Source: Fomitopsis serialis (taxonomy: Eukaryota > Basidiomycota > Agaricomycetes > Polyporales > Fomitopsidaceae). From it: a stretch of DNA of 64,000 nt. The position numbers and the translations under genes were made by a program. A model generated the notes under the pieces. The model saw only the letters and a program-made list of their open reading frames with translations, was not told the origin of the DNA and did not search any database. The stretch is taken from positions 372,001 through 436,000 of the forward strand of contig NW_025954970.1 of the NCBI RefSeq assembly GCF_022376445.1, read 5' to 3'. Positions 20,441 to 33,082 of the stretch are shown here, piece after piece (positions within the stretch are counted from its first letter, which is position 1; the number at the start of each line of letters is the position of its first letter).

Positions 20441-21917
20441 GCGCGTCGGTGCTGGTGTGTGGTTGGGATGGGATCGGCTGCGGAGAGAGCGGAGGCGGGC
20501 GAGAGTGAGCGCGTTTGGAGTTGGAGGAGCTTCGCGGATGGGCCTGAGCTATGATTGTACGGCGCCGTTCGTTTGCACGCGAAATGCTAATGGGTCCTTG
20601 GAGAAGCTCGCGAGTTGTCAGCAATTGCGAGACGTCAGCGTCGTGACGAGGCGGAGTGCGCGTGTCGACGTTCCATTGTCACCCCGGAAACCGGGAGAGA
20701 GGGAGATCCAGAGTGACTTCGAGCGGCGCATGCGCGAAATGTGCTGCGGTCGGTGAACAGGCCTGCGAACCCGTACCCAGGTCAGGTACGCCTCGTAGCC
20801 ATTCATGGGTCTTAGGGAGCTATACGTAGATAAGAGGACACATACTACTAACCTAAGATAGTGGCGCAAAGATCTAGGCACGGTTCACTGAATGCACTAC
20901 TGCCAAGGTACAGCCACATAATCAGGCGCGTACGGACGTCGATGTCTTCGAACTTGAAATCGGCATACACGCGCTATGGAGAGGAGCTAGCTGCTCCGGA
21001 GGAAACCTTTTGTGATGCTAGCATAGCTGATAAGTTCTTCGGCTCGTATCCATCTAGACCACTGGTTAATCCGAACACACAGGCTGATCTGAAGTTCTCA
21101 GATAACCTGCAGAGCGAGGCCTGCATGGTGAGCACGTACTTATCTGGCCGTGAACGACTGCGGTCGTTACAGCCGATTCTAGTCATCCACTTATATCGCC
21201 AGACCCGACCGCAAAAGTGCCAATGTGCACAGGCGGGAGCCGAGTCGGCGTTGCTGTCTCTGGGGCGTTCCCATCAGGATTTTATCATATCCAGGCATGT
21301 TGAGGGCGAGCTAGACCGACTCGGGGGTTTGTGGGTCAGGCTCAGCCGGCAGAGGGCGCGGATCGCTCGACGAGAAGGGCAGACAAGGACCTGACTTGAC
21401 TTCCGCCTGGGCACGATTCTTCGGGAAGGCATCAGCCAGCGCGGGAGCAATCTTCGAGTGTCCTGTGCTCACCTGTAGGCCATCGCCGGCAGCGCAGCTG
21501 CGAGAGCTTGGCGAGAGCGAGAGCGATGGGGGTCTAGCAATATGGAATTGACTGGACAGATCGTTCAAAAAGGGCCCAAAACGCAGACCGCTGCCAACTT
21601 CCTTCGTCCGCTGTCAACGGATCTATCTGCCAGTGCTAGAACTTGAACTGTGTGGCCTGCGCATGCCACCTACATGTACTACATACGTAAGTAGATGTGC
21701 GTGGTCCCTAGCCAGTAGGCGCCTCCGTAATATGGGGAGCTGGTCATGCGAGATTGTAAGCCCGATTTATATGCAGAGACGCTCGGACATGCCAGAGCGT
21801 CAGGCTCCCAAAAGCCTTATCGTCCGCTTCCGTGAGTACAATCCATATGTAAGAGTGGTCGAGCGGCAGTTCGTGTGAGTCCCGCTTCTGCCCCCCTTCG
21901 CTCACGACCACTTCGCC
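20441..21917. other. Region with one unassigned open frame
   Basis: A plus-strand frame of 177 codons (20861-21394) contains NLKSAYTRYGEELAAPEETF, which reads like protein, but its C-terminal half is basic and motif-free and no splice partner was found. I do not call it a gene. The right end is the permease promoter. Confidence 0.3.
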
Positions 21918-24319
21918 ATGGCTGAAGACAAGGAACAGTATGCAGTGTCTGACGGCGTGAAGGCCGTCGACTCCGACTCGGAGGCCAATGTTTCCGAGGT
22001 GAAGGTTGGGCCCGGCCTGCAGCGGCGGATGAAGAACAGGCATATTGCAATGATCAGGTGCGCGTCGGGCAGTTCTTCGAAGACCGTCTCGAGGACTCAT
22101 GAATACGTGTTGCTTCTCTGCGTAGTATCGGAGGTATGTTCACGTAATATTCTGTGACAAATGTGGACCTTCATATGCGGCTCGTCTGAAGGCGTGATTG
22201 GTACGGGCTTATTCTTGGGTACGGCGACGAGTCTATCCGAGGGTGGGCCCGTCGGTCTCCTGCTCGGGTACATGACTATTGGCTCGCTATGCTACTGTAC
22301 CATGGTGAGCTCGCATTTGACAAGTCGGCGTCTGCTCATGCACCTGGCGCGTACACCAGATTTCACTCGGTGAAATGGCGGCCTTCCTGCCCGTCCCCGG
22401 AGGCCATATCACATACGCCGAGCGGTTCGTGGACCCGGCGTGGTCTTTCGCTCTGGGATGGCTATACTGTATGTCTCGACGGTTTCATAGGGTATCTCAG
22501 TCCGACGCTCAATGTATCACTTCAGGGTACAACTGGACCATCGTGCTTCCTGCGGAGCTTAGCGCGGCAGCCGTGCTCATTGGTTACTGGTAGGTTTGTT
22601 GAGACCTATCAGATGTGTTCCGTGTACTCACTCAGTCTCTCAGGGACCGAACAGTGAGTCCTGCAGCATGGATCACAATGTGTCTCGTCGTAGTTATCTT
22701 CCTGAACATGTTTGGAGCCGGTACGTCCTCCGCTTGGCACTTCGTTTCATAGTCCCCTTCGTCGCGCGTCAGCATTCCCACCGTATCACTTATCGCTTCG
22801 TTTGTGACATGTACTCCTGAGCTAACCTATCTTTCCTCCACTTGTGGACCCGCACTTTTTGCAGGCTTCTATGGCGAAGCCGAGTTCATTTTCGCGTCCA
22901 TCAAGGTTATCACCATCACAGGGCTCATTATTCTGGGAATTGTCCTGGACCTCGGTGGCGGCCCAAACCATGACCGTATTGGATTCAGGTATTGGAAGCA
23001 CCCGGGGCCGTTCAACCAGCTCTACGGCATCCAGGGTTCCAAGGGACGCTTCCTGGCCTGGTGGGCGGTGATGACCCAGGCTGCCTTCAGTTTCATTGGA
23101 ACCGAAATCGTCGCGATTGCGGGCGCGGAGGCGAAGAATCCTCGGAGAAACATTCCCAGGGCGATCAGGAACGTCTACATCCGGATTCTGCTCTTCTATA
23201 TCGGTGGTGTCACCGTCATTGGGTTGCTGGTACCGTACACGGACAGTCGCCTGAACTTGACGGGTGGAAGTGGGACGGCTGCAGCGTCTCCGTTTGTCCT
23301 CGCTATTCAGACTGCCGGGATCAAAGGGTTGCCTTCGGTACGCAGTCTCGTCTCACACTCGTGGTCGAAAGAACGACTGCTGACGCGCTCTGAGTGTTTT
23401 AGCTCATCAATGCATGTCTGTTGACGTCCGCGTGGTCTGCTGGCAACAGTGACCTATACTGCAGCTCACGTGCAATGTGTAAGGAGCGTTTCGAGCATTC
23501 GTCCCGATTCAGAATCTCATAGCATGCTCGGCCATGCAGATAGCATGGCGATCAATGGCAACGCTCCGCATATCTTCAAGAAGACTGACAAGCGTGGCCT
23601 CCCTTGGGTTGCGCTCACATTCAACGCGGTCCTTGGCTGCCTAGCATACATGGATGTCCGTAGCGGCAGCGGCAAGGTCTTTGGATGGTACGCATGTCTT
23701 CTCTCAGTTGTAGATCCCGCGCTGATGTCGTTATAAGGCTGTCCAACATGTACGCAGGCGTCTGCGGCTGAGATGTTCGCGGGCTAATCACACTTTCAGG
23801 ACTGCCATTGCTGGTTTGTCGAGTTGGTTCGCCATCGCCGTAACCTACCTCCGCTTCCGCAAGGGCCTCAAAGCGCAAGGGATTGATAGGAACACTCTGC
23901 CTTATCACAGCCGGCTCCAGCCGTTCGCAGCATGGTATGCAGCTATCCTGTGCTTCGTCGTCTGCTTCGTACGTAGTTCTTCGCTGCCGACATGCAACGT
24001 CTAATTATTCTCTGGTGTGCAGTTCAGCGGCTGGTCGGTGTTCTTGAAAGACCATTGGAACACCGCGACGTTCGTCACGAACTACCTGCCCATGATGATC
24101 TTCCCCGTTCTCTACATCCTCAGGCGCTTCTGGTCGAGAGTTGCCTTTGTCCGGCCAGAGGATATGGACTTCAAGACTGGAATGGATGAGGTGCTCGCGT
24201 CGTCATACGACGAGCCTCCACCCCGTAATTGGGTCGAGCGGATCTGGAACGTACTAGTGAGTTCACCCCTCTCAGATGTTCCCTCGGGAAAGTATTGATG
24301 TTGTCGTACACAGATGTAA
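21918..24319 (+). CDS. Amino-acid permease (YAT/APC family)
   Basis: Plasma-membrane amino-acid/proton symporter family. Thirteen exons give an intact 540-residue protein: 21918-22057, 22126-22133, 22192-22304, 22360-22468, 22526-22589, 22644-22720, 22865-23337, 23403-23476, 23544-23687, 23738-23749, 23800-23968, 24023-24256, 24314-24319. Motifs in order: MKNRHIAMISIGGVIGTGLF (the APC signature at the first helix), SLGEMAAFLPVPGG, YAERFVDPAWSFALGW, GFYGEAEF, QAAFSFIGTEIVAIAGAEAK, SAGNSDLYCSSRA, NMTAIAGL, FSGWSVFLK and FVTNYLPMMIFPVLY. Length and about 12 hydrophobic segments fit the family. Two internal micro-exons (8 and 12 nt) are needed to restore SIGGVIGTG and WLSNMTAIAG, and the last coding exon is only ATG TAA. 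After SSRA the usual YG residues are absent (RAIMAINGNAP), so that splice site is the least certain. Substrate range cannot be predicted. Confidence 0.9.
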
Positions 24320-24507
24320 TTCGGATGGTTGTATTCAACTGCTGTCCACCGGACGGTGGTGTGATAATAGACTGGATATGTTTAACGAAGGGAGACAGCT
24401 ATGCCCCATCTCTGAAGGTCTAATTCTTTGTCTGAGGAAAGCGCCAGGACCTGCCCGAACAAGGGGATAGTCTCATCATACGAGAGTTGTTCCACCTAGG
24501 TACCATA

Positions 24508-24753
24508 TCAGACTGGTATTTCCTGTGTCCACTCATATCTGCGTTGCAAATCAGGGATGCCGAATGCGGCTCTGGCCATGAGGAGGGTCCTGACGAATCG
24601 CGGATGAATTTCGCTGTTAATCACAATGAATGACGGTGTACCCAGGGTGTACCCACAGATATAGGACGTATCAAGGACGTAGGCAGCGACTCTGGAGTCA
24701 ACGAATCTTTGTCTACAGGGAAACGGAGAGATGGCCGCAGGGTGTATTGTCAA
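24508..24753 (-). pseudogene. Relic of an F-box family gene
   Basis: A minus-strand frame ends HPRFVRTLLMARAAFGIPDL, clearly related to RCVRTLLVARTAFNIF and YFVRTLKVSKVAFGIW of the F-box genes at 24797-26807 and 30373-32380. No F-box or acidic tail accompanies it. It is a truncated fourth copy at the end of the cluster. Confidence 0.6.
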
Positions 24754-24796
24754 TCTAGCCTCGGATGAAGACTTTCACAGAATTGTACTTGCCTGC

Positions 24797-26807
24797 TCAC
24801 ACCGTCCGAAGCCATGTCTGGCCTAGAGAAATATTGTCAATCATCACCGCAGAAGCGATGTTAAAATACACGGACTCGGGTTCTCGTGGCAGCGTTTGCG
24901 CCAGCGTTCTCAACAGACCGTCTGTCAAGTTGTGCATCTAATCAGCTTCGTCAGGGCATAGCATTGGAATCTACCTACCGTCAAATGGCGACGTTTCCGT
25001 GAACTCGCCCGATTCGAGATATCCACGTATGTGCTCGCCAAATTGCCTCGAAATTGGTGTCATTCGTCGGGAGAGGTTCGGCTCGAGTAAGGCGTCCAGA
25101 TGAATCGCCTCATCGGAGTCATCGTCCCTTGCTTCGTCCATAGCTTCATCCCTATAGCCCTCGCCAGACTGGCTGCCGTTGATATCTTCCATATTCTCGA
25201 TGAACAGATCATCTTGAAGCGCTTCGGCGCCATCAGCCTCTTCTTCACTGTTCAGCCCTTCTTCATCGACATCCTCGCCTTCTGAGTTGCCACTGTCTTC
25301 GCTCGTCTCGCAATCATGTCCATCGGCAGTCGTGATCGTCCACCATTGTGCTCTACCAATGAAACAAAAACGCTGCGGGCCGCTATCAAACAGCATTCTA
25401 CCTTCGCCGATGGAGATGATCCGGAGGGAGGGGATTTTGTCGGCGAGTTTAGCGGCCAAGTCCCTCGCGCGAACATTCCAGTTCAAGCAGATCATAAAGC
25501 GAGGAGATTTCTCGTCAACCGTATATTCGTACATGTCATAATCGACCATGCTTAAGCGCAGCGCGACCAAAGGCAGCCGCGAAAACGTCTTTGACGCGTA
25601 GTACTGCGGGGAAATTTCAGTCGGTTCCAAGAATGGTTCGGTGGCCGATGCGACATACCTCCCAGAACGATTCCCGCTCCATTATCCCGTATGACAGTCG
25701 GATGTCGAGATAGCGCAGATGAGGGGCAGTGCAGGTGAGGTTATACCAGAAAACGAATCCCAACGTCGCTGAGACCTCCAGAGACAGCACGACCGGTGAC
25801 GTACGGCGGGTGACGGACAGCATTTCCCAAGCCCTAATGTCAGGTTCGGGGACGAGCTCGAGCCAGCGGACCTTGCAGTCGATCTTCCAGCGCATGAAGT
25901 CCCTCGAGTCGCCATATGCGTAATCGAGGGATGACCAACATGCCTTTTCGGCAGACGCGAGCCAAGGTTCGTCCGTTATGGTAAGCCATGGCAAAGCGAG
26001 CCTCCGTCGGCCAATGTTAGAATCGATAGCGTTCACGTTGAATACAACGGGCCATTCGTCCATGATCGCCGTCGGGTCCGACCTATCAGTGATGAAGACG
26101 TTGTGAATGTTGGGGAATATACGGACAAGCGTAGCCATAGAGATTTGGCACTCCTGAACCCTTAGGTCCCTCACCGTAGGCCAAAGAACTGTGTCATGAT
26201 GAGGATCTCTGGTCATACGCATCGTGACCAACATGAGGGACCGGACGTGTTGGAGCATTGGGGATGAGAGCAGCGTGGTAGCGTCGCAGAGGTCATCCTC
26301 TTTGTTGAGACCGGATATGCATAGGTGGTGTGGCCTGAAAGATGCTTGCTGTATAGCTTGTAACGTCTTCGCGTGCGCAAGCCTCAACGTGAGGTTGGAC
26401 AAGCGCTCGAGAGCGCATAACGCAGTGGCCACTCGCGGATCTGCTGCTGCAAGCTGTTCAATAGGCTCCAAATCAAGGTGTCGCATGTTCATAGCCTTTT
26501 GAAGCACATCTGCCAAGAGTGCAGCGCAGCAGAAATCGCCCGCGTCGTCCTCCGCAAAGATGTTGAACGCGGTTCTGGCCACAAGAAGAGTCCGCACGCA
26601 GCGCGCCCGATGCCCCTCGCCAGCCAGGATATACAGGAACGTCGCCGTCATTTGTTGGGCAGTAAATATCACCAGCGTTGATACTGCTCGACGCACTGCG
26701 AAGGGATGGACTCGGCGCGATGTCATTGAAAGCCGTATAGCGTCGCCTTGGGACAGATAGGATATAACCATCGATAATGTATCATCATCAAGGTCAGATA
26801 AAGTCAT
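24797..26807 (-). CDS. F-box protein with acidic C-terminal region, copy 1
   Basis: Exons 26807-25659, 25603-24979 and 24921-24797, introns 55 and 57 nt. Intact, 632 residues. N-terminal F-box: MTLSDLDDDTLSMVISYLSQ then DAIRLSMTSRRVHPFA. A long region of degenerate Leu-rich segments follows (for example ATLVRIFPNIHNVF, RYLDIRLSYG). Exon 2 has LRIISIGEGRMLF and an acidic stretch (EDVDEEGLNSEEEADGAE), then the conserved block SRRMTPISRQFGEHIRGYLE. Known: F-box proteins are substrate adaptors of SCF ubiquitin ligases; Agaricomycetes carry large expanded sets. ATG at 26807 is chosen because copies 2 and 3 start at the equivalent residue. The third exon diverges after TLPREPES and is longer than in copies 2 and 3. 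Confidence 0.75.
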
Positions 26808-27215
26808 GATCAAATAGCTGAGGGATATTGGCGGAATCAAGCAGCAGTAGGTCGGTCGGCTGGAGGAGCTAAGATATTATAAGTATGTGGACGAAACAAA
26901 GTGAGGAGGCAAGGAGGAAAGGATCAATTGATCGTCGGAGGACTCATTGTATGTCTTATCACATGATACTACGGCGATGTTGGGCGTCCAATCAGTCTCC
27001 ACTGCGTAGTACGTACGGTGACTCTTACTTATGTCCCGCTCACTCTTTCTCGCAAACACTTGAGCTGTTCTGAGATGGACATCTGAACTTCCTGCATACC
27101 TCAAACTCGCTCAACATATAGGCTGTCGATCGACTTCGGTGCTGTGTTCTGGGCCACGGTCTCTAGACACAAGGCTCAAGTTTCTGGCTCTCGGGCGACT
27201 CGTTCAAGTTTCGCA

Positions 27216-30092
27216 ATGGGCTTCATGATGTCTTGCTGTCGTCGGCGACGTTCGCATCAGGGCGACTCGGAACCGCTTCTCCCAAAATATACTGGCCAGC
27301 CACGCGACGCGCCCGGGCCCGCAACCCATGTCGAGCGACTCGCAGACGTACTTGCCGCTTTCAAGGCCGGAAAGCTCCCTTCTCAAGACCAGGTTACTCA
27401 TGCTCTACAACGTATTCTAAAATCTCCTTTACTGGATGCAGATGCTAGGGTCGCCGATTACGGGTCGCTGAGCAACACCGGCCGGGAAGTTATCACGGAC
27501 ATGAGAGACATCGCTGAAGCGATAGTACAATTTGGCCTGGAGAAGAACGGTGCGCATAAATGCTGTTGATACATGTCATTGTCATGTACCTATTCCCTCT
27601 GTAGTCGACGACAAACTGCAGGACTTTTTCTATCAATGTCGTGTCATGGACTCGGTCCCCGTTCATGCAGACATCGCCGTCGACGTGAACCAGATTGCAG
27701 GAGGAGTGGCGCAAGTAGGTACTCGTTCATTTCTGACCTTTGCGAGGCTTGTCATAGACAATCCTTACAGCACAAGAAGTACCATCTGCAGACGAAGCTG
27801 GACGCGATATGGAAGAAATACTTGCTTCCCTTCCACATCTCTTTCGCGCTGTTGCATCCTCTGCAGCATTTCGCGCCGTGCTCTCGGATGTCTGGCTTAC
27901 CGCGAGAGAGATGCTTGCGGACGCAGCGTCTGACGTCAGCCAGGTCGCCTCCCAGGTCCAGACTACAGCCAACGACGTAGAACGCTCTGTGCGACCGGCC
28001 GGCTCGCTTAATGATGCGAAGGGGAAGGCACGAGACGTTGGCCAGGATACTCAGGAAGAACATCGAGATGTACACGCAGAAGATCTCGATCGCTCGCAGG
28101 AATCCCTTGTCGCTCGCATGCAGGAGGTCGTCAATTCCCTATCGTTTTTGCTACTTCCAACTCACTTGTATCACAGATCATGGGTCGTGCTCATCGGGAT
28201 CCGGCCCTTCATCGCGCACTACGAACGATCCTTTTCCTACTCCGCAAGTATACTGCGAAGGCTCGTAAGCTGTCCGACGCCTTGTCCGACGCTGACGCGC
28301 CAAAGATAACTCCGGTCATTTGGGCTGATCCTCCGCTCGCTAGTGCTTTCGATGATCTCAAAATCGTACTGGAACGTATAGCATCTGGACATTCGCTAGA
28401 CTCTGCTCTACACAACCTCGCCCTTGTTTCGACTGACATCGCGAATCTCCCTGCCGAGGCCACGCATGACAGCGAAGGCCGACACGAGCTTGGCCTGTAC
28501 TTCGGGCGTCTCTCAGCGTGGTTCGATCACGCCCTTGAGGATACTCAATACGTCTATTCTGCGGAAGGCCAGCAGGAAGCTAGTGAGCTCTACGCATCGG
28601 GAAGGCTGCTCGTTCAACAGGCCTCGGAGAGTCGCGCGGAATGGCTGGATCATATCCGAGGTCTTGCAAGTGAACTTGGCGCTTTCATATCCGCCATATA
28701 CTCGGATCGTACGACCCAACGTCTCATACGTGCGCTGGACACACTTTCTACTGATCTCGCCATGTTCGTCTCCGATGCCGCGGTGACGGGGCCTGCTCAA
28801 GTTCGGGAAACAGAGCGGACATGGCGCAAGCAGCTTCAACGTGACATCTTGGTCTGGCTGGTCCCTCGCGTCCTACGTGTCGTCAAGGCCATTCCTATGC
28901 CCAGAGTAGAGTACACCAGTCGGTCGCTGGACGCTGCGATTGATGCTCTGCTCGTTAGCGCATCTGGAGCAAACACTTCCGCAGCTGCATCTCTTGTCCC
29001 GGACCGCATCCGTATCGCGAACTACAGCGAGATCCAGGTTCAGATGCACGCGGAAGACCAGCGGAGCACCTGGCTACTAGGCCATGCTAGCGAACGAACA
29101 TCAGCGTACACACGTACAAGGGTCATGTTGACGGCATGCGCATCGCAGCGCGGGACATCGCCTACTACGTCCGCTACAAGGGCTATCTCATCGGGTATGA
29201 AGACCAGGGACTACTCAGCATCGAGGTCGGCGAGAGGCAGGCGCGAGGGCGAGGTCTCAGCGTCGACGTAGAACTCGAGTTCGAGGGCGAGCAAGACGGC
29301 GAACGTGCGGATTCTCACACTGCGCTGCTAGACTCGGTAGGCGATGCTACGGTGGAGGAGAGCTTGTTCCGAGTCACGGACGTGAAAGTGGACGTCCCGG
29401 GGCTCCAGTTATCGATCGACAGGAGCAAGCACTGGATCCTCAACAAGACGTTGCTACAACCTCTCGCTGGCCCGGTCGCACGCACAGCGGCGAGCTACGT
29501 GCTTGCTCAGCAGATCAGGACGGTGCTCGAGTCGTGCGGGCGACTCGGCGCGCTCGTCAAGCGCAGGGCGAAGGAACTCCATGACCAGCAGAGGTCAAGC
29601 GTCCAGGATACGTCGAGTCCTTCCTTCGAGGACTACTGGCAGGCGATACTTCAGGAAGTCAGCGAACCTGCATCGAAGGATGACGAATCAAATGACGAAG
29701 AAGAGAACAACGAGCACGTCGAGACGCACACAACGGCGACACTGAAGGGAGTGGTTCGCACCACAGTCACTCAGCACTCGCCTGAAGTGTCACGTCCACC
29801 GACGCCTGACGAGACCGTCCTTGCTGTGGGTGTGGTCCCGCAGATCTTACCAGGGAAAGGTGGACCGGCCGATGAGCTGGACGAAAACCATGAGTACGGG
29901 ACGAGGGACGTCGCGAGGGAGGCACTCGGCGAGGTGCAGGAACGCGTCGACGATGCGGAAGAGAGCCTACAACAAGCAGCTGAGCGGATGGTCGAAGTCA
30001 GGGAGTCCATCGACGAAGCTGCGCTCAGGGAGCAAGTGATAGAGAGGCTGGAGAGGAAGAAGAGCGGGTGGAGGAGCCGGGTTTTCGATTGA
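27216..30092 (+). CDS. HAM1-like conserved fungal protein, one frame break
   Basis: Exons 27216-27549, 27605-27718, 27771-28126, 28177-30092. A one-base break after 29123 separates TRTRV from HVDGMRIAARDIAYYVRYKG; restoring a base gives about 906 residues. The N-terminus MGFMMSCCRRRRSH combines a MGxxxS myristoylation-like start with a Cys pair, suggesting membrane attachment. Motifs: VERLADVLAAFKAGKLPSQD, WLVPRVLRVVKAIPMPRVEY, SLVPDRIRIANYSEIQV and KHWILNKTLLQPLAGP. From memory these belong to the HAM1-like family (HAM1-like N-terminal domain plus DUF4449-type C-terminal domain), named for hyphal anastomosis proteins. The C-terminal 150 residues are acidic and coiled-coil-like. Alternative donors exist at the end of exon 3 (28126 or 28129). 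The gene splits the F-box cluster and is on the opposite strand. Confidence 0.75.
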
Positions 30093-30372
30093 GCCTTTCC
30101 GGTATTCACTAAAGTCTTTGGGTTATACATCTTCTGACAGTTGTCGAGACGCTCTGGAAACAGATGGGAATGCAATTTATATGCACACGCAACACGTCAT
30201 GATTCAAGTACTCTATACCCTTCTCGTTCGCCGGGGCGACCGGCGACCCTCGGCGACGACACCCCGGCGACAATCCTTCATCAACGGATCAATGCTCTCT
30301 TTTATCAATGTCTCCCAGAGAGCTTGGACTCACCCATGAATTCATATCTCGTGCAGCCCCATTGCATTCTTG

Positions 30373-32380
30373 TTACGGCTCGGACACGACCTCCCTTGGA
30401 ACCACGGTTCGCGCTAGTCGTTCAAGTAGCTCATCTGCGATCATCCATGGGTTTCGCACCTTGCAGACGGATTCAGAGTGCCACTTACTGTCGAAAGCCG
30501 ACGTCTGCGTGAACTCCGTCGACTCCATGTATGCACGGATATGCTCGCCCAGGTGTCGCGAGATAGGGACCATTCTTCGAGAGGCGTTTGGGCCGAGCGT
30601 CATCGCCAACTTGGGGTTGGGCTTGTCCTCAACGTTAACCTGCGTCGAGCTGGTCTCGCTACCCTCTTCCGAGGATAGATCCTCGTAGTCATCAGAGCCT
30701 CCATCGCCAGATTCATCGGCTACCTCGTCAGAGTCGTCTTCCTCGTCGGAGTCGTCTTCCTCGTCGGAGTCGTCTTCCTCGTCGGAGGCTGCCTCTTCCT
30801 CGTCAGAGCCCGAGCTCCCAGAGCTCTCGTTTTCCCCTGGGGTTTCTACGCGTCCACCCTCCATTCGTGTTGAGGGCGGATCCCCGGTTGGAATAATCCG
30901 CCACCATAGTGCAGGTCCGCAAAAACGAGAATGGGACAATTCATCGTTGATAACTAGAACACCAGTTCCAACAGAGATGATGTTCAAAGATGTGATGTTG
31001 TCGGCGATACGTGCTGCTAGCGCATACGTCTCATACTGCCAACTTGGGAAGACAGTGACGCGTGATTCGTCCATGTCGTGTACAAAAAAGCCACCAACAC
31101 GAACACTGCAAATTCGCAGAGCAACCAAGCGCAGTTCGGATAAAGCAGAAAGTGCGTTGAACTGAAAGCTCATATTAGCTCTGCAACAATCTAGAGGATG
31201 CTACGCAACACACTGTCCACTGATACGCCATCTCTAGCCTGGTACCCGACGACACAAGATCCAGATAGCGGATTTGGGGAGCAATATGCACAACGTGCTG
31301 CCAGAATTCCGGGGGTGATTGCGGAGAAATCTGCATAGAAAGGACGACTGGCGATGTGCGGCGTACGATTGACAGAGCCTTCCAGGCGTGCTCGAAACGA
31401 TCCCCGTCGAGCAAAAGCCATCGTACTTTGCATGCTACTCGCCATCGCATGAAGTCCACGTATGATCCCGTGTAAGCACGGTCCAGTTGCTTCCAACATG
31501 CGGTTTCGGACGTCTCGAGGCCATGCTCGTACGTCTCTTGACTCCACGCAGTGGGAGGAAGTTCGTTTGCCGGCGGTCCGAAGGGGTCAAAATCATCAAG
31601 AGCTTCCCCTAGGTCATCTGCATGACGTCTTTGACACAGGAAAAACTTCTTGGTGTTAGGGAAGGCCCTTACAAGCGTAGCCATAGAGACGTAGCTGTAT
31701 TGAACCCTTAACTCCCTGGTGTCCCGCCATTGCATCGCATCGTCGCCAAGATGATCCTCCAGACTGTGTTCCTGTTGTGTACGTTCCGCGATATGAACAC
31801 CATATAGGTGGAGGAATCGAACCCGTCGCAAAGCGGGGGCGCGAAGAATTGAAGTTGCGTCGCAGGGCTGGCGGTCATCGCCAAAATGAAATAGGGCGAG
31901 TCGACGAGGTGTGCAAGCAAGTCGTCCCAAAACCTTGCACGTATCGGTAGATATGTGTTCCAGCTGCAGATCCGACAGCTGATCGAGGCCACATAACGCG
32001 GATGCTACTCGTGGTTCTGCCGCGAACAGAGCTCCAACTGCATCGAGCCACAGTGTCTGGAGGTGAGATGTCTGTTCAAGCACATCCGCGAGGAGATGGG
32101 CCGCGGAAAAATCCCCAGCCTCACCACTCCATATGCCGAAGGCAACCTTGGACACTTTGAGAGTGCGCACGAAGTACAGGCGGCTTGTCACATCGGCCAG
32201 CAGGTAGTTGCAGATCCTCTCCAGTTGTGCAATCGTCTTGATGTCAATCGCTGATAGCGCCTGGCGTTTGGCGAGGGGATGAATTCTGCGGGATGTCAGA
32301 GAGAGACGCAACGCGTCACACTGAGACAGAAACGATACGACAAGCGACAGTGAGTCGTCGTTCAAGTTGACAAAACTCAT
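30373..32380 (-). CDS. F-box protein with acidic C-terminal region, copy 2
   Basis: Exons 32380-31214, 31161-30489 and 30434-30373, introns 52 and 54 nt. Intact, 633 residues. F-box: MSFVNLNDDSLSLVVSFLSQ then CDALRLSLTSRRIHPLAKRQ. The middle is Leu-rich. Exon 2 contains the acidic repeat DSDEEDDSDEEDDSDEE, then NASRRMVPISRHLGEHIRAY. Exon 3 ends DELLERLARTVVPREVVSEP-like at the stop. The acidic repeat is a DNA-level tandem of 21 nt (30728-30780), probably unstable in length. Likely SCF adaptor; substrate unknown. Closest neighbour in sequence is copy 3. Confidence 0.75.
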
Positions 32381-33082
32381 GTCCAGTGCGATCCTGAGGC
32401 ACACGGTACGTGCTGACTGAGGCAAGAAGAGGATATACGGTGGCAGTCAAAGGGCAGAGACGATGGAGGGATAGCAAGTGGGAGACTTAAGGGGCTAGAG
32501 TGCAGCATCCTCGTGGTACTACGCACGAGGCGTGCCACATCACGTACGTAAGACAGAATTGCAGGTCTTGCGCCGCAAGGCCTAGCCGTAGCCCCAAGTT
32601 CTTACGGTAGCACTTGAGTTTGAAGCTTGACAAACTGAGGATTTGAAGCCTGCTCCGAGTCGAAGCGCAAGCGCACCTTCTTATACAATGACACAATTTT
32701 ATGATTCTTGCATACTGCGCCGCCTATCATTCACCGACGGAGTCAAGCGCAACCTTCGGTAGATATTCTCGCATCCAAACCCTGCTCGAGTGACTCGGAG
32801 AGGGCCCAAGGACCCATAATTCAGATCTCAACTTTCAAGGCTTACGTAGCATTAGTCGTTCTCCTCATATGTCCACGCTGCGCCGAGTACCACCATGAAA
32901 ACGAATTCTACACATGCATGATGGCCAATGACCGACACCTCGCAATCGTACACTGGCACTTGCTATATCACAAAGGCGGATCAGCCCTCCATACTATTGA
33001 TATCTTACATGGTGCATGCACTCACCCATAAATAGGTATCTTGAGTCGCAGTCTCACTCACCATTTACAGTTGGACCACTCA
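32381..33082. other. Intergenic region in the F-box cluster
   Basis: About 700 bp. A 107-codon plus-strand frame (32708-33031) has no motif. No gene is called; this is the promoter of copy 2 and the 3' flank of copy 3. Confidence 0.4.

Noticed and set aside
20861..21394. 177-codon open frame
   Set aside because: No motif, no splice partner and a basic low-information C-terminal half; left unassigned.
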